Part shown: one piece after another, positions 1 through 8,214 of the stretch
How positions within the stretch are numbered: the stretch's first letter is position 1
Layout: each line of letters opens with the position of its first letter
NCBI GenBank assembly: GCA_022568195.1
Contig: JADFFS010000007.1
Location: 1 to 48,442, forward strand
Length of the DNA stretch: 48,442 bases
Direction: 5' to 3'
Source: Chloroflexota bacterium
GTDB lineage: Bacteria > Chloroflexota > Dehalococcoidia > Lucifugimonadales > UBA3495
Program-made: the position numbers and the translations under genes
Notes under the pieces: generated by a model
Told to the model about the DNA's origin: nothing
What the model saw: the letters and a program-made list of their open reading frames with translations, nothing else
Databases searched by the model: none

Positions 1-1052
1 AGCCCGGCACGGCGAGAGGCCACCGCAGCCAGCATCAACATCCGGTTGTAGTCCACTCCATTGGCCACCCGCCGGGGAGCCGGTAGTTGGGAAGGGGATG
101 TCAGGGCCTGGATTTCCAGCAGCAACGGCCGGGTACCCTCCAACACCGGCGCCAAGGCGCTACCTATAGCCCGCTCTTGTCGTTGGGACAGCAGGACCTG
201 AGAAGGGTCGGACACTTCCACCAAACCCTGGCCGGTCATCTCGAAGACTCCTACCTCGGCAGTGGACCCAAACCGGTTTTTGGCGCTGCGCAGAATCCTA
301 AAGGCGCCGAATTCCTGGGACTCCAAGTAGATTACCGCATCCACCATGTGTTCCAAGACCCTTGGGCCGGCCACCGAGCCATCCTTGGTCACGTGCCCTG
401 CCAGGAAAACAGGGACGTGGCGAGCCTTGGCCCAGCGAATCAACCGAAGTCCGGTCTCTCGCACCTGGGCAACACTGCCCGGACCGGAGGCCAGGTCCTG
501 ACAGTAGAGGGTCTGGATAGAATCGACGATGGCCAGAGCCGGCCGCCATTCTTCCAGTTTTTCCACCACTCGGTCCACGTCGGTCTCGCTCAAGATGAAG
601 ACCCCCTGGCCGGGAAAGCCCAGCCGGTCGGAACGCAGCTTGATCTGGTGGGGCGACTCCTCTCCGCTGACATACAGGACCGGTTGGCCGCGGGACGACA
701 TGTATTGGGCGATTTGCAGCAGAAGGGTTGATTTACCTACTCCCGGCTCACCTGCCAACAACACCACCGAGCCCGCCACGATGCCGCCTCCCAGCACCCG
801 GTTGAGCTCTTGGCCGGGTAGCTGGACACGTTCTTGGCCCTTTGGATCGAGATTGGCCAACTCCTGAACCGGCTCGGACTGGACGGCCACCCAGCCAGAT
901 GACGGCGAATCCGGACGCGATACATTGGTTTCCACCAGGGGTTGCCCGGCCCGGCAGGCAGGAGCAGGGCAGAAGCCCATCCACTTGGCGCTTTCGTAGC
1001 CACAATCCTGGCATACGAATGCGGTACGTTGACGCTCTTTGGGGCGAGTCAC
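1..1052 (-). CDS. radA: DNA repair protein RadA, C-terminus outside the window
   Basis: RadA is a RecA-like ATPase that promotes branch migration and processing of recombination intermediates. I read about 350 codons from a GTG at 1052 to the left window edge with no stop; the family is usually about 450 residues, so the C-terminal Lon-like domain is outside. The GTG has a strong ribosome site (GGAGGGAGG) just upstream. In order there is an N-terminal Cys4 zinc motif, a Walker A motif (GEPGVGKST), a SGEES segment and the RadA hallmark KNRFG. The zinc motif is odd: the first pair is CQDC, but the second is CPAPAC, with four residues between the cysteines instead of the usual two. The gene lies downstream of clpC on the same strand, separated by a hairpin and its own -10 box. 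Identification is firm; the start is well supported. Confidence 0.93.
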   Translation of the reverse strand, partial: MTRPKERQRTAFVCQDCGYESAKWMGFCPAPACRAGQPLVETNVSRPDSPSSGWVAVQSEPVQELANLDPKGQERVQLPGQELNRVLGGGIVAGSVVLLAGEPGVGKSTLLLQIAQYMSSRGQPVLYVSGEESPHQIKLRSDRLGFPGQGVFILSETDVDRVVEKLEEWRPALAIVDSIQTLYCQDLASGPGSVAQVRETGLRLIRWAKARHVPVFLAGHVTKDGSVAGPRVLEHMVDAVIYLESQEFGAFRILRSAKNRFGSTAEVGVFEMTGQGLVEVSDPSQVLLSQRQERAIGSALAPVLEGTRPLLLEIQALTSPSQLPAPRRVANGVDYNRMLMLAAVASRRAG

Positions 1053-1079
1053 AGCCTCCCTCCACCCAGAATTCGGCCC

Positions 1080-1085
1080 ATTATA
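1080..1085 (-). promoter_or_regulatory. radA: Probable -10 box for radA
   Basis: The minus strand reads TATAAT about 27 bases before the radA GTG. The matching -35 position falls inside the clpC hairpin and is poor (ACTCAT), so this is a -10-led call only. It would let radA be transcribed independently of clpC. Confidence 0.45.
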
Positions 1086-1092
1086 ACAAGCG

Positions 1093-1116
1093 AAGGCCCC
1101 ACATGAGTGGGGCCTT
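1093..1116 (-). terminator. Hairpin terminator after clpC
   Basis: Perfect 10-bp stem (AAGGCCCCAC / GTGGGGCCTT) with a 4-base loop, lying 31 bases past the clpC stop. The U-tract that follows on the minus strand is weak (CGCTTGTT), so termination may be partial. Confidence 0.6.
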
Positions 1117-1146
1117 CTGTCAGTGAACGTTTGAAGCCGGGGGTAA

Positions 1147-3693
1147 TTATGACGCCGCAGGCACCTCGGCCTCCGCAGGCACCTCGGCCTCCGCAGACGT
1201 CTCGGTCTCCGCAGGCGTCTCGGCCTCCGCAGGCACTTCAGCCTCCGCAGCCTCCCTCGAATGGACCACGATCTTCCCGTCTTCCAGGTCGATCACGGCC
1301 ACGTCGCCCTGCTTGAGCCGCCCGCTCAGCACCTCATCGGATAAGGAGTCCTCTACCTCGTTCTGAATCAACCGCCGCAACGGCCGGGCCCCCAACACCG
1401 GGTCGAACCCGTTCTCCCCAAGCCAGCCGCGAGCAGCGTCGGTCAACTCCAAATCGATCTTCTTTTCCTCCAGCTCTTTGCGCACCTGGTTCATCATCAG
1501 GTCCACTATTAGCAGGATCTCAGCATGGTCCAACTGGTGGAAGACGATGGTGGCGTCGATACGGTTCAGGAACTCGGGCCGGAAGAAGCGCTTGACCTCG
1601 TCCATCACCTTGTCTTTCATGCGCTGGTAGGAGCTGTCGGCTGTCTGGGCGTCGTCGCTCTTGATGCTGAAGCCCAGGGTTGTTTCTCGCTTGATCAGGT
1701 CCGACCCCAGGTTGCTGGTCATGACGATTATGGAGTTGCGGAAGTCCACCTTGCGGCCTCTGGCGTCGGTCAACGTCCCGGCGTCGAATATCTGGAGCAG
1801 GATGTTGAAGACCTCTGGGTGGGCCTTCTCGATCTCGTCCAACAAGATGGCGCAATAATTCTTTCGGCGCACACCCTCGGTGAGCTGTCCCCCTTCATCG
1901 TATCCCACGTATCCCGGTGGAGCGCCGATCAGCCGGGCCACGGTGTGCCTCTCCTGGAACTCGGACATATCCAACCGGATCATGGCGTCTTCGTCGCCGA
2001 ACATGAACTCGGCCATGGCCCTTACCAACTCGGTCTTGCCTACACCAGTGGGCCCCAGGAACATGAACACGCCGATGGGCCTTCTGGGGTCTTTTAGGCC
2101 CGCACGGGCTCGCCGCACCGACTTGGAAATGTTCACGATGGCTTCGTCCTGGCCGATAATGCGGTGGTGGATCTCCTCTTCCATGCGGAGCAGGCGCTCC
2201 GTTTCTTCTTGGGCCAGCCTGGTGACCGGTATGCCGGTCCACATGCTGACTACCTCAGCGATGTCATCATCAGTAACAGCGGGCCGCTCCTTGCTGCGTC
2301 CCTCCTGCCACTCCTTCTGCAGGGTGTCCAGGTCCTCGTTTTGCTGTAGCTCGCGGTCCCGCAACTCAGCCGCCGCCTCGTATTGCTGGGAAGCGATTGC
2401 CTCGTCTTTTTCCTTGCGGACTTCCTCCAAGACCTGCATGGCGTCTTTCACCGACGACGGAGTAACGCTGCCCCGCAGCCTGACGCGGGAGCCAGCCTCG
2501 TCTATCAGGTCGATGGCCTTGTCGGGCAGGGACCGGTCGGGGATAAACCGGGCTGAAAGCACGGCGGCGCTTCTTATGGCATCTTCAGTGTAGTCCACCT
2601 GATGGTGGTCTTCGTAGCGGCTTTGAATGCCTTTGAGGATTCGTATGGTCTCTTCAGTGGTTGGCTCTTCCACTTTGACCGGCTGGAGCCTGCGTTCCAA
2701 CGCCGGGTCTCTTTCCACGTATTTGCGGTAATCGTCCAAAGTGGTTGCGCCGATGCACTGAAGCTCTCCACGGGCCAGGGAAGGCTTGAGGATATTGGAG
2801 GCATCCACCGCGCCTTCGGCGGCGCCAGCGCCCACGATTGTGTGAATCTCATCGATAAATAGTACGCAATTGCCGGCGCTCTTTATCTCTTCGATTACCT
2901 TTTTTAGGCGCTCTTCGAACTCACCCCGGTACTTGGTGCCAGCCACCAGTGAGCCCATGTCCAGGGTCACGAGACGCTTACCCTTGAGGGAGTCCGGGAC
3001 GTCTCCACCGCCGATACGCTGGGCAAGAGCCTCAACAATAGCAGTCTTGCCAACCCCGGGCTCACCTACCAACACCGGATTATTCTTGGTGCGGCGGCTC
3101 AGAATCTGTATCACCCGTTGGATTTCCTGCTCGCGGCCGATAACCGGGTCCAATTTGTCCGCCCGGGCGGCTACGGTTAGGTCCACGCCCAGTTGATCCA
3201 GAGTGGGCGTCCGGGTGCTGGAGCGCGAACCCTGGCCGCTGGATCCCGAGCTATGGCTCAAAATCTGATGAGTTTCGGCCCGGACCTTGTCCAGGGTAAC
3301 ACCCAGACTCTCCAGGACTCCGGCGGCTACTCCTTCTCCTTCACGCAATAGGCCTATGAGCAGATGCTCGGTGCCGATATATGTGTGGTTCATGCGCCGG
3401 GCTTCGTCTACGGCCAGTTCCACCACTTTCTTGGCCCTGGGCGTCAATCCGATTTCGCCCTGGGCTGGCTTTTCGCCCCGGCCGATTATGAACTCCACGG
3501 CGGAGCGCACTTTGCTCAGGTCAACTGCCAGGCTTGACAGAACGCGAGCCGCCACGCCTTCAGTTTCTCGCACCAAGCCCAACAAGATATGTTCGGTGCC
3601 AATATAGTTGTGATTAAACCGCTGTGCTTCCTCTTGGGCCAACGAAAGAACGCGGCGGGCACGTTCTGAGAATTTCTCGAATCTACTTCCCAT
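1147..3693 (-). CDS. clpC: ATP-dependent Clp protease ATP-binding subunit ClpC
   Basis: 848-residue class I Clp/Hsp100 unfoldase that feeds substrates to ClpP. From the N-terminus: two Clp-N repeats (about 1-150), first AAA+ module with Walker [10 protein letters not shown] and Walker B VLFIDEIH, a UVR-like middle segment ([15 protein letters not shown]) typical of ClpC, and a second AAA+ module with GPTGVGKTE and [13 protein letters not shown]. An LGF tripeptide in ETTLGFSIK fits the ClpP-docking loop, so this is a protease partner rather than ClpB. ATG at 3693 has CAGGAG nearby. The last ~35 residues are an unusual low-complexity Ala/Glu/Pro/Thr tail encoded by 18-bp tandem repeats, not part of the normal family. 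It has its own strong upstream promoter. Confidence 0.97.
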   Translation of the reverse strand: MGSRFEKFSERARRVLSLAQEEAQRFNHNYIGTEHILLGLVRETEGVAARVLSSLAVDLSKVRSAVEFIIGRGEKPAQGEIGLTPRAKKVVELAVDEARRMNHTYIGTEHLLIGLLREGEGVAAGVLESLGVTLDKVRAETHQILSHSSGSSGQGSRSSTRTPTLDQLGVDLTVAARADKLDPVIGREQEIQRVIQILSRRTKNNPVLVGEPGVGKTAIVEALAQRIGGGDVPDSLKGKRLVTLDMGSLVAGTKYRGEFEERLKKVIEEIKSAGNCVLFIDEIHTIVGAGAAEGAVDASNILKPSLARGELQCIGATTLDDYRKYVERDPALERRLQPVKVEEPTTEETIRILKGIQSRYEDHHQVDYTEDAIRSAAVLSARFIPDRSLPDKAIDLIDEAGSRVRLRGSVTPSSVKDAMQVLEEVRKEKDEAIASQQYEAAAELRDRELQQNEDLDTLQKEWQEGRSKERPAVTDDDIAEVVSMWTGIPVTRLAQEETERLLRMEEEIHHRIIGQDEAIVNISKSVRRARAGLKDPRRPIGVFMFLGPTGVGKTELVRAMAEFMFGDEDAMIRLDMSEFQERHTVARLIGAPPGYVGYDEGGQLTEGVRRKNYCAILLDEIEKAHPEVFNILLQIFDAGTLTDARGRKVDFRNSIIVMTSNLGSDLIKRETTLGFSIKSDDAQTADSSYQRMKDKVMDEVKRFFRPEFLNRIDATIVFHQLDHAEILLIVDLMMNQVRKELEEKKIDLELTDAARGWLGENGFDPVLGARPLRRLIQNEVEDSLSDEVLSGRLKQGDVAVIDLEDGKIVVHSREAAEAEVPAEAETPAETETSAEAEVPAEAEVPAAS
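1157..1246. repeat. Five 18-bp tandem repeats in the clpC 3' end
   Basis: Five consecutive imperfect copies of an 18-bp unit related to GCAGGCACCTCGGCCTCC. Read on the minus strand they encode a repeated hexapeptide of the type [12 protein letters not shown] at the ClpC C-terminus. The copies differ by a few substitutions, so the array is not freshly expanded, but it could vary in length between strains. Confidence 0.85.
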
Positions 3694-3876
3694 AATACTG
3701 CTCCTGGTGGCGAAGGTGAGAGCCCTTTACCGCTGGTTATCTTCTATCATGGGTCTGTTGCCGCCCAGCCGAACCCTACCACTGTCCTTCCGCTACATCC
3801 ACCCAGTTTGACGGTTGGCCAGCCTTAAGGCCCCCACTGCGAAACCGGGCTGTCTGTTGAACCGCCCCAAAACACG

Positions 3877-3905
3877 ATTATAGGATACACCTCTAACTGT
3901 GTAAA
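3877..3905 (-). promoter_or_regulatory. clpC: Sigma-70-type promoter for clpC
   Basis: Minus strand: -35 TTTACA (3900-3905), 17-bp spacer, -10 TATAAT (3877-3882). This is one of the best consensus matches in the window. It predicts a leader of roughly 175 bases before the clpC ATG. I see no obvious CtsR-type direct repeat in that leader. Confidence 0.75.
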
Positions 3906-4062
3906 GGCATTCCTTCCTGTGCCAAGCGGAAAACAGGACTCGTCAAACAACTCCGGGCTCGCCGGCGGCGAAGCAACAATATGTTTGTGAATTAGCTAAA
4001 GTGCAGTAATCGCCTGGGTTTCTGGCCGGAGGGTACCAAGTTTGTCGGGGTTGTGATAGACC

Positions 4063-4180
4063 TCCCGGCGGTGACCTATTTTCCCACCCCGTTGCCAGAG
4101 CAGTATCGTCGGCGCTGAGGCGTTTCACTGCCGTGTTCGGGATGGGAACGGGTGGGACCGCCTCGCTAAAACCACCAGGA
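4063..4180 (-). rRNA. rrf: 5S ribosomal RNA
   Basis: On the minus strand 118 bases form a recognisable 5S rRNA, including the conserved loop segment CCCATCCCGAACACGG and the 3' part with GGTGGGAAAATAGGTC. The termini TCCTGGTGG and CCGCCGGGA pair to make the closing helix, which fixes the ends. No 23S or 16S rRNA and no tRNA lies beside it: 340 bases upstream is a divergent protein gene and downstream is clpC. It therefore appears to be a stand-alone rRNA gene with its own promoter. Confidence 0.93.
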
Positions 4181-4197
4181 AGCATATCTGCAAGCTC

Positions 4198-4226
4198 AGT
4201 ATGCACCTTTTTTCACAACCTGACAA
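4198..4226 (-). promoter_or_regulatory. Promoter for the solitary 5S rRNA
   Basis: Minus strand: -35 TTGTCA (4221-4226), 17-bp spacer, -10 CATACT (4198-4203), ending about 17 bases before the mature 5S end. Position and spacing fit a dedicated promoter giving a short precursor. Confidence 0.6.
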
Positions 4227-4439
4227 GGGGAAGTTGCCCTGGGTAATGTTACGATTTTATTTCACAAGCCCTTATTTTTCCCCTCCCTGCGTTCAAAGTG
4301 TTCCCAAAGCGGGATCAAAATTCCCCAATTCGGCGCTGGCCGGACGGATACCGAACGAAGGTTTTTGCAGCCGGGACTTATCCACCGGTTTTCTTGTTAA
4401 AGTGTCTTGGACGCAGCCCCGACGCTAATAGTAACGCCG

Positions 4440-4467
4440 TTGACTCGAAGCAACGGTTCCTGATAGA
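4440..4467 (+). promoter_or_regulatory. Possible promoter for the GuaB3-like gene
   Basis: TTGACT (4440-4445) and GATAGA (4462-4467) with a 16-bp spacer, 55 bases before the ATG. The -10 box is a weak match, so the call is tentative. Apart from this and the 5S promoter, 4204-4521 shows nothing recognisable. Confidence 0.35.
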
Positions 4468-4521
4468 GTCAAATGAACTAAAAATACGCACTAAAAATAT
4501 GCTGAGTCGAGGTAAGTAGGG

Positions 4522-5658
4522 ATGCCGAAACGCCTTTTTAAAGAACTGGAAAGGGCCTACGGCTTCGATGATGTAGCGATTGTCCCCGGCCAGGTGACCA
4601 TCAATCCGGATCTGACCTCGACCAAACTAACGATCGGCGACCGCCCTTTCGATATACCTTTCCTGGCCTCCGCCATGGACGGGGCCGTTTCCCCCCATTT
4701 TGCGACGTTAATGCACCAGATGGGCGGGTTGGGCGTGCTCAACGCCGAGGGATTATATACCAGGTACGAGGACCCTCACTCCATCTTAGAAGAGATCATC
4801 TCCATGCCCCAATCGGAGGTGACCGAACACCTTCAGCAGGTCTACTCCGCGCCGATCCAAGAGCACTTGATCGGGCAGAGGGTGCAAGAAATCCGGAAGT
4901 CGGGCGCCACCTGCGCCGTTTCATTTACCCCTCAAAACACCAAGCGGATGTCTCCGCTGGCCGTTGAGGCTGGCGCTGACATTGTGGTGGTCCAATCCAC
5001 GGTAACGACCGCACGGCACATGTCCCGCAGCTACCGTGGGCTGATATTCTCCGAGCTAATCAACACCCTCCACGTGCCGGTGGTGGTCGGCAACTGCGTG
5101 ACCTACAGCGTGGCCCAAGAGCTGATGGAGACCGGCATCGACGGAATCCTGGTCGGCGTCGGGCCCGGCTCCGCTTGCACTACGCGAGAGGTTGTCGGCG
5201 TAGGCGTTCCTCAAGTGACCGCAACCTTGGAGTGCGCCGCCGCCCGCGAGGACTATTTCCGGCGCACAGGACGTTATGTCGCGGTGATAACCGACGGAGG
5301 CCTGCGCACCGGTGGCGACGTTTGCAAAGCCATCGCCAGCGGCGCCGATGGCGTGATGCTGGGTACACCATTTGCCCAAGCGGAGGAAGCCCCCGGACAA
5401 GGATACAACTGGGGAATGGCCAACGCCCATCCGGAACTGCCCCGCGGGACCCGCATCCACGTGGGCATCAAGGGTACATTACGCCAAATATTGTACGGCC
5501 CCACGTCGGTCACCGACGGCACCCAGAACCTGGTGGGTGCTCTGCGGGTCGCCATGGGAATGTGCGGAGCCTACACTGTCCGAGACCTGCACAAAGCCGA
5601 CATGGTGATCGCTCCTTCGATCAAAACCGAGGGCAAGTTTTACCAGGTAGGGCTCTAG
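4522..5658 (+). CDS. guaB3: GuaB3-type IMP dehydrogenase/GMP reductase family protein
   Basis: 378-residue TIM-barrel protein of the IMPDH/GMPR family. The active-site loop reads [11 protein letters not shown] with the catalytic Cys at about residue 219, and the phosphate-binding segment [20 protein letters not shown] is intact. There are no CBS domains between the barrel halves, and the length matches the GuaB3 (IMPDH-related) subgroup known from actinobacteria, cyanobacteria and Chloroflexota rather than canonical GuaB (about 490 residues). The reaction is probably purine-nucleotide related (IMP to XMP, or GMP reduction), but this subgroup is less well characterised. ATG has GAGG and AGG motifs upstream. 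It is followed 15 bases later by the UGSC selenoprotein gene, so the three plus-strand genes may be co-transcribed. Confidence 0.85.
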   Translation: MPKRLFKELERAYGFDDVAIVPGQVTINPDLTSTKLTIGDRPFDIPFLASAMDGAVSPHFATLMHQMGGLGVLNAEGLYTRYEDPHSILEEIISMPQSEVTEHLQQVYSAPIQEHLIGQRVQEIRKSGATCAVSFTPQNTKRMSPLAVEAGADIVVVQSTVTTARHMSRSYRGLIFSELINTLHVPVVVGNCVTYSVAQELMETGIDGILVGVGPGSACTTREVVGVGVPQVTATLECAAAREDYFRRTGRYVAVITDGGLRTGGDVCKAIASGADGVMLGTPFAQAEEAPGQGYNWGMANAHPELPRGTRIHVGIKGTLRQILYGPTSVTDGTQNLVGALRVAMGMCGAYTVRDLHKADMVIAPSIKTEGKFYQVGL

Positions 5659-5673
5659 CTGGAGGTAGCTGGT

Positions 5674-6267
5674 ATGGCCGACAAGGTGATCGCGCCCGGG
5701 ATTAAATCCGGGGGCAAAACTGAGGGCAATACGATAGAAATACTCGACCCTTGCGCCGAAGACGTCCCCGAAGAGTTGGGCCTGAGTCCCAATCTGCCAG
5801 ATCTGCGTGGCAAGGTAATCGGGCTTCTGGAGAACCGGAAACACCACGCCGACTCCTTTTTACAGGAACTCCGAGAGATATTGGTACAGGACTACGGGGC
5901 AAAAAAGGTGGTCTACGCTACCAAGTTCAGCTACAGCGCCCCCTGCGCAGCGGAAACGCTGGACGCGCTGACGGCGGAGTGCGACGCCGTGATTCATGGG
6001 GTCGCGGATTGAGGCTCCTGCACGACGTGGGGTCTCCACGACACAGTGATAACCGAGTCCAAGGGAGTGCCGTCGGTCAGCGTCATCACCAGCGCCTTCA
6101 CCCGAGCGGCCCGGATGCGCGCCACCACCCTGGGCATGCCCGGAACCAGGATGGTCATACTGCCCAGCCCCTTGGCTACCCGCAGCGTCGCAGAGGTGCA
6201 GCAGATGGCCCACCATTACGCTACGGAGATTGTGGGGCTGCTGGCCGACCCTCAACCAGCCGCCTAA
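5674..6267 (+). CDS. UGSC family selenoprotein, in-frame UGA decoded as Sec
   Basis: Read through an in-frame TGA at 6010-6012, this is one 197-residue protein; without readthrough it would stop at 112. The TGA is followed at once by codons for Gly-Ser-Cys, giving the U-G-S-C motif that names this selenoprotein family, at residues 113-116. The flanks fit the family: AECDAVIHGVAD before and TTWGLHDTVITESKGVPSV after, and the frame stays open to a TAA at 6265. A small hairpin (CGTGG / CCACG, loop GGTCT) begins 13 bases after the UGA, with its apical G about 19 bases away, in the range of a bacterial SECIS element. The layout around UxxC recalls the GrdB subunit of glycine reductase. ATG has GGAGGT upstream. 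The redox substrate is unknown. The genome must also carry selA/selB/selC, not seen here. Confidence 0.88.
6010..6040 (+). promoter_or_regulatory. Sec UGA codon and candidate bacterial SECIS hairpin
   Basis: UGA at 6010-6012; stem C6026-G6030 pairs with C6036-G6040, loop GGTCT. A weaker lower pairing (CAC 6021-6023 with GTG 6046-6048) would extend it. Position just inside the coding region fits SelB-dependent recoding. Confidence 0.6.
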
Positions 6268-6274
6268 GGTTCCC

Positions 6275-7342
6275 GTGACCTCCCCGGCCCTTCAATCCCG
6301 CCGCATCCAAGTCCGGGACTCCTTCGAGGCCATCCAGGACTATTGCTGGGAACAGGGATGGACCGACGGACTGCCCGTGGTGCCCGCCACCGAAGACCTG
6401 GTTCGCCGCATGTTGCAGGGCTATGGGGAAGACCCCTCCACGTCCTTGGGCCTGATCCATCCTCGTAACGCCCAGGTCACCCTGGAAAAGGTGGCTATCA
6501 ACTCGGTGATGGCCGGCTGCCAACCCGAGTATTTCCCTGTGGTGGTCGCCGCAGTCAAAGCAATCCTCAAAGATGAGTTCAACGTTGCCGGGGTCTCCTC
6601 AACCACCGGGGGCGCGGCCCCTGCCATTATCGTCAACGGACCCATCGCAGACCGTCTCGGTATCAACGGCGATGCTGGTTGCTTCGGCCCCGGATTCCGG
6701 GCCAACGCAGCCATAGGCCGGGCCGTGCGGCTGATTATACGCAACGTAGCCGGCTTGATCCCGGGGGATATGGACAAGGCAACCCTGTCAACCCCCGAGC
6801 GTTATTCCTTTTGCTTCTCCGAGAACGTGGAGCGCAGCCCATGGGAGCCGCGCCACGTTGAGCTTGGTTACAACCCGGCGGCAAGCATCGTCACCGTGGC
6901 CGGGATCCGGGGAGTCTACACCGTCATGGAAACCACAGTCGCTACTGGGACAGAGGTGCTGAATACCATCGTGGGCACCATGAAGGCGATCGGGGTTTCC
7001 AACTACTATCAAATCGGCACCGGTGCTCAGATCGTGCTGGTGATTTGCCCGGAGCACGCGGCCGACATCGACGCCTCGGGTTTCTCCAAAGAGCAAATCC
7101 GGGAGTACATCTTCGAAAATGCCCGGATGCCCATATCCCAACTGGTCGACGTGGCCCATTACGGCAACCGCAACTGGCCCTCCTGGATCGACGAAACCAA
7201 CCCTGACACCTTGGTCCCCATCGTCCGGGCAGCGGAGGACATCGTGGTGGTCGTTGCCGGCGGCGACGGGCGCCATTCCGCATGGCTGGCCGGATGGGGC
7301 GTCACCCGGATTGTGACCCAGGAAATCACCGGGCCTGACTAG
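6275..7342 (+). CDS. Conserved protein of unknown function, partner of the UGSC selenoprotein
   Basis: About 355 residues if started at the GTG at 6275, which lies 8 bases after the selenoprotein stop and has AAGG in front; an upstream TTG at 6230 would overlap the selenoprotein gene by 38 bases and is less likely. The N-terminus carries a GWTDGLPVVPAT segment that I recall as recurring in proteins encoded beside UGSC genes. The rest is a soluble, Gly-rich protein with no transmembrane segment or signal peptide, and two conserved-looking stretches (SSTTGGAAPAIIVNGP, NGDAGCFGPGFRANAAIGRA). No CxxC motif is present. Tight spacing implies translation from the same mRNA and a functional pair, perhaps two subunits of one redox enzyme. 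I do not recognise a reaction. Confidence 0.8.
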   Translation: MTSPALQSRRIQVRDSFEAIQDYCWEQGWTDGLPVVPATEDLVRRMLQGYGEDPSTSLGLIHPRNAQVTLEKVAINSVMAGCQPEYFPVVVAAVKAILKDEFNVAGVSSTTGGAAPAIIVNGPIADRLGINGDAGCFGPGFRANAAIGRAVRLIIRNVAGLIPGDMDKATLSTPERYSFCFSENVERSPWEPRHVELGYNPAASIVTVAGIRGVYTVMETTVATGTEVLNTIVGTMKAIGVSNYYQIGTGAQIVLVICPEHAADIDASGFSKEQIREYIFENARMPISQLVDVAHYGNRNWPSWIDETNPDTLVPIVRAAEDIVVVVAGGDGRHSAWLAGWGVTRIVTQEITGPD

Positions 7343-7668
7343 TCTCAGGTATCCAGCGCCGGCAGAGGTCAGCCAATACCGGCGATATAGCCTTCTACAG
7401 CTTTCCTTGAGTTCGGTCCGAAATCCTTCCTTGGGGCCACGCATCTAAATTGATAAGCCGGGAACAGGCGCCCTGCGCTGCTTGGCCCACGCCCTGGACG
7501 CTTAGTCCAGGCGGTCGCCGGGTAATGACGAAACCGGGAACAATTCGCAAGGGAGCCAGCAGAGGTATGACCACGTCGTAAATAGTTAGCTATCAAGTTT
7601 TTGCAAAATGTTGACGAAACTCGGCTAATATGATACTGTTATCGTCACTCGGTTGGAGGTTAGCCATC
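7343..7668. other. Intergenic region with promoter and a short hairpin
   Basis: No gene. A 7-bp hairpin (CCTGGAC / GTCCAGG, 7493-7511) has no T-run and is not a convincing terminator. Near the right end is a promoter for the small gene that follows. Confidence 0.6.
7611..7639 (+). promoter_or_regulatory. Promoter for the small Cys/His protein
   Basis: -35 TTGACG (7611-7616), 17-bp spacer, -10 TACTGT (7634-7639); GATACT two bases earlier is an alternative -10. It ends about 30 bases before the ATG at 7669. Confidence 0.5.
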
Positions 7669-7926
7669 ATGGCCCAACAAACTATGGTTCCCCCGTCGGG
7701 CGAGGTTGAGAACCCCGAACTGTGCCGCCACCACTGGGTGATCCAACCGGCATCGGGCCCTGTGAGCTTGGGTGAGTGTCAGCTGTGTGGGGAGGCCCGG
7801 GAGTTCAAGAACTACGTCGAGTCCGCCAGCTGGGGCGACTCCAGGCTGGCCGCGCGTTCCGGCAACAACTCTTCGGAGCAAATAGTCCGCAACGTTGCCA
7901 ACACCCTCGAAGACGACGAGGAATAA
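7669..7926 (+). CDS. Small Cys/His-motif protein, unknown function
   Basis: 85 residues from the ATG at 7669, chosen because GGAGG lies at 7655-7659; an earlier in-frame start at 7630 would precede the likely transcription start. The core reads CRHHWVI, then GECQLCGEAREF, so Cys, His-His and a CxxC could bind one metal ion as a miniature zinc ribbon. The C-terminus is acidic (NTLEDDEE). No signal peptide or membrane segment. It stands alone between its own promoter and a strong palindromic terminator. Zinc binding is inferred from residue spacing; the function is not known. Confidence 0.75.
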   Translation: MAQQTMVPPSGEVENPELCRHHWVIQPASGPVSLGECQLCGEAREFKNYVESASWGDSRLAARSGNNSSEQIVRNVANTLEDDEE

Positions 7927-8039
7927 GCGGGTTTAAATACTCGTAAAATCTGTTCGTCTACCCTTCCCCCTTTCCACCGCGGGTCTGCCTCACTGCTCTT
8001 GGCGTCACCCCTTTGTCATAAGCCAACGCGGTTGACCCT

Positions 8040-8071
8040 AACCGAAATCAGATCGCGATCTGATTTCGGTT
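8040..8071 (+). terminator. Perfect 32-bp palindrome with T-run, intrinsic terminator
   Basis: Arms AACCGAAATCAGATCG and CGATCTGATTTCGGTT are exact reverse complements with no spacer, followed by TTT. In RNA this makes a long hairpin ending in U-rich sequence, so it should terminate the small gene upstream. The central GATCGCGATC could alternatively be a dyad operator. Confidence 0.75.
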
Positions 8072-8161
8072 TTTGTAGTCTGTCTCAATTCCTTCGTTAC
8101 GCGCCACCAAGAACCCGTGGTATCCAATACCTCGAGAATTACCACATCTTGTATTTTCCCC

Positions 8162-8194
8162 TTGACAAAGGGTTGTCCTTCCAGGGATTATAAT
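8162..8194 (+). promoter_or_regulatory. dnaE: Probable promoter region for dnaE
   Basis: Consensus TTGACA (8162-8167) and TATAAT (8189-8194) are both present but 21 bp apart, longer than optimal. A slightly earlier -10 (GATTAT) would give 18 bp. It lies immediately upstream of dnaE. Confidence 0.5.
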
Positions 8195-8214
8195 AGCCCT
8201 TGCCGGAGGATCCG

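Noticed and set aside
1525-2593. Long plus-strand ORFs opposite clpC
   Set aside because: They are antisense frames of a clearly conserved gene, without ribosome sites or family features.
7493-7511. Hairpin CCTGGAC/GTCCAGG as terminator for the selenoprotein operon
   Set aside because: Stem is only 7 bp and no T-run follows.
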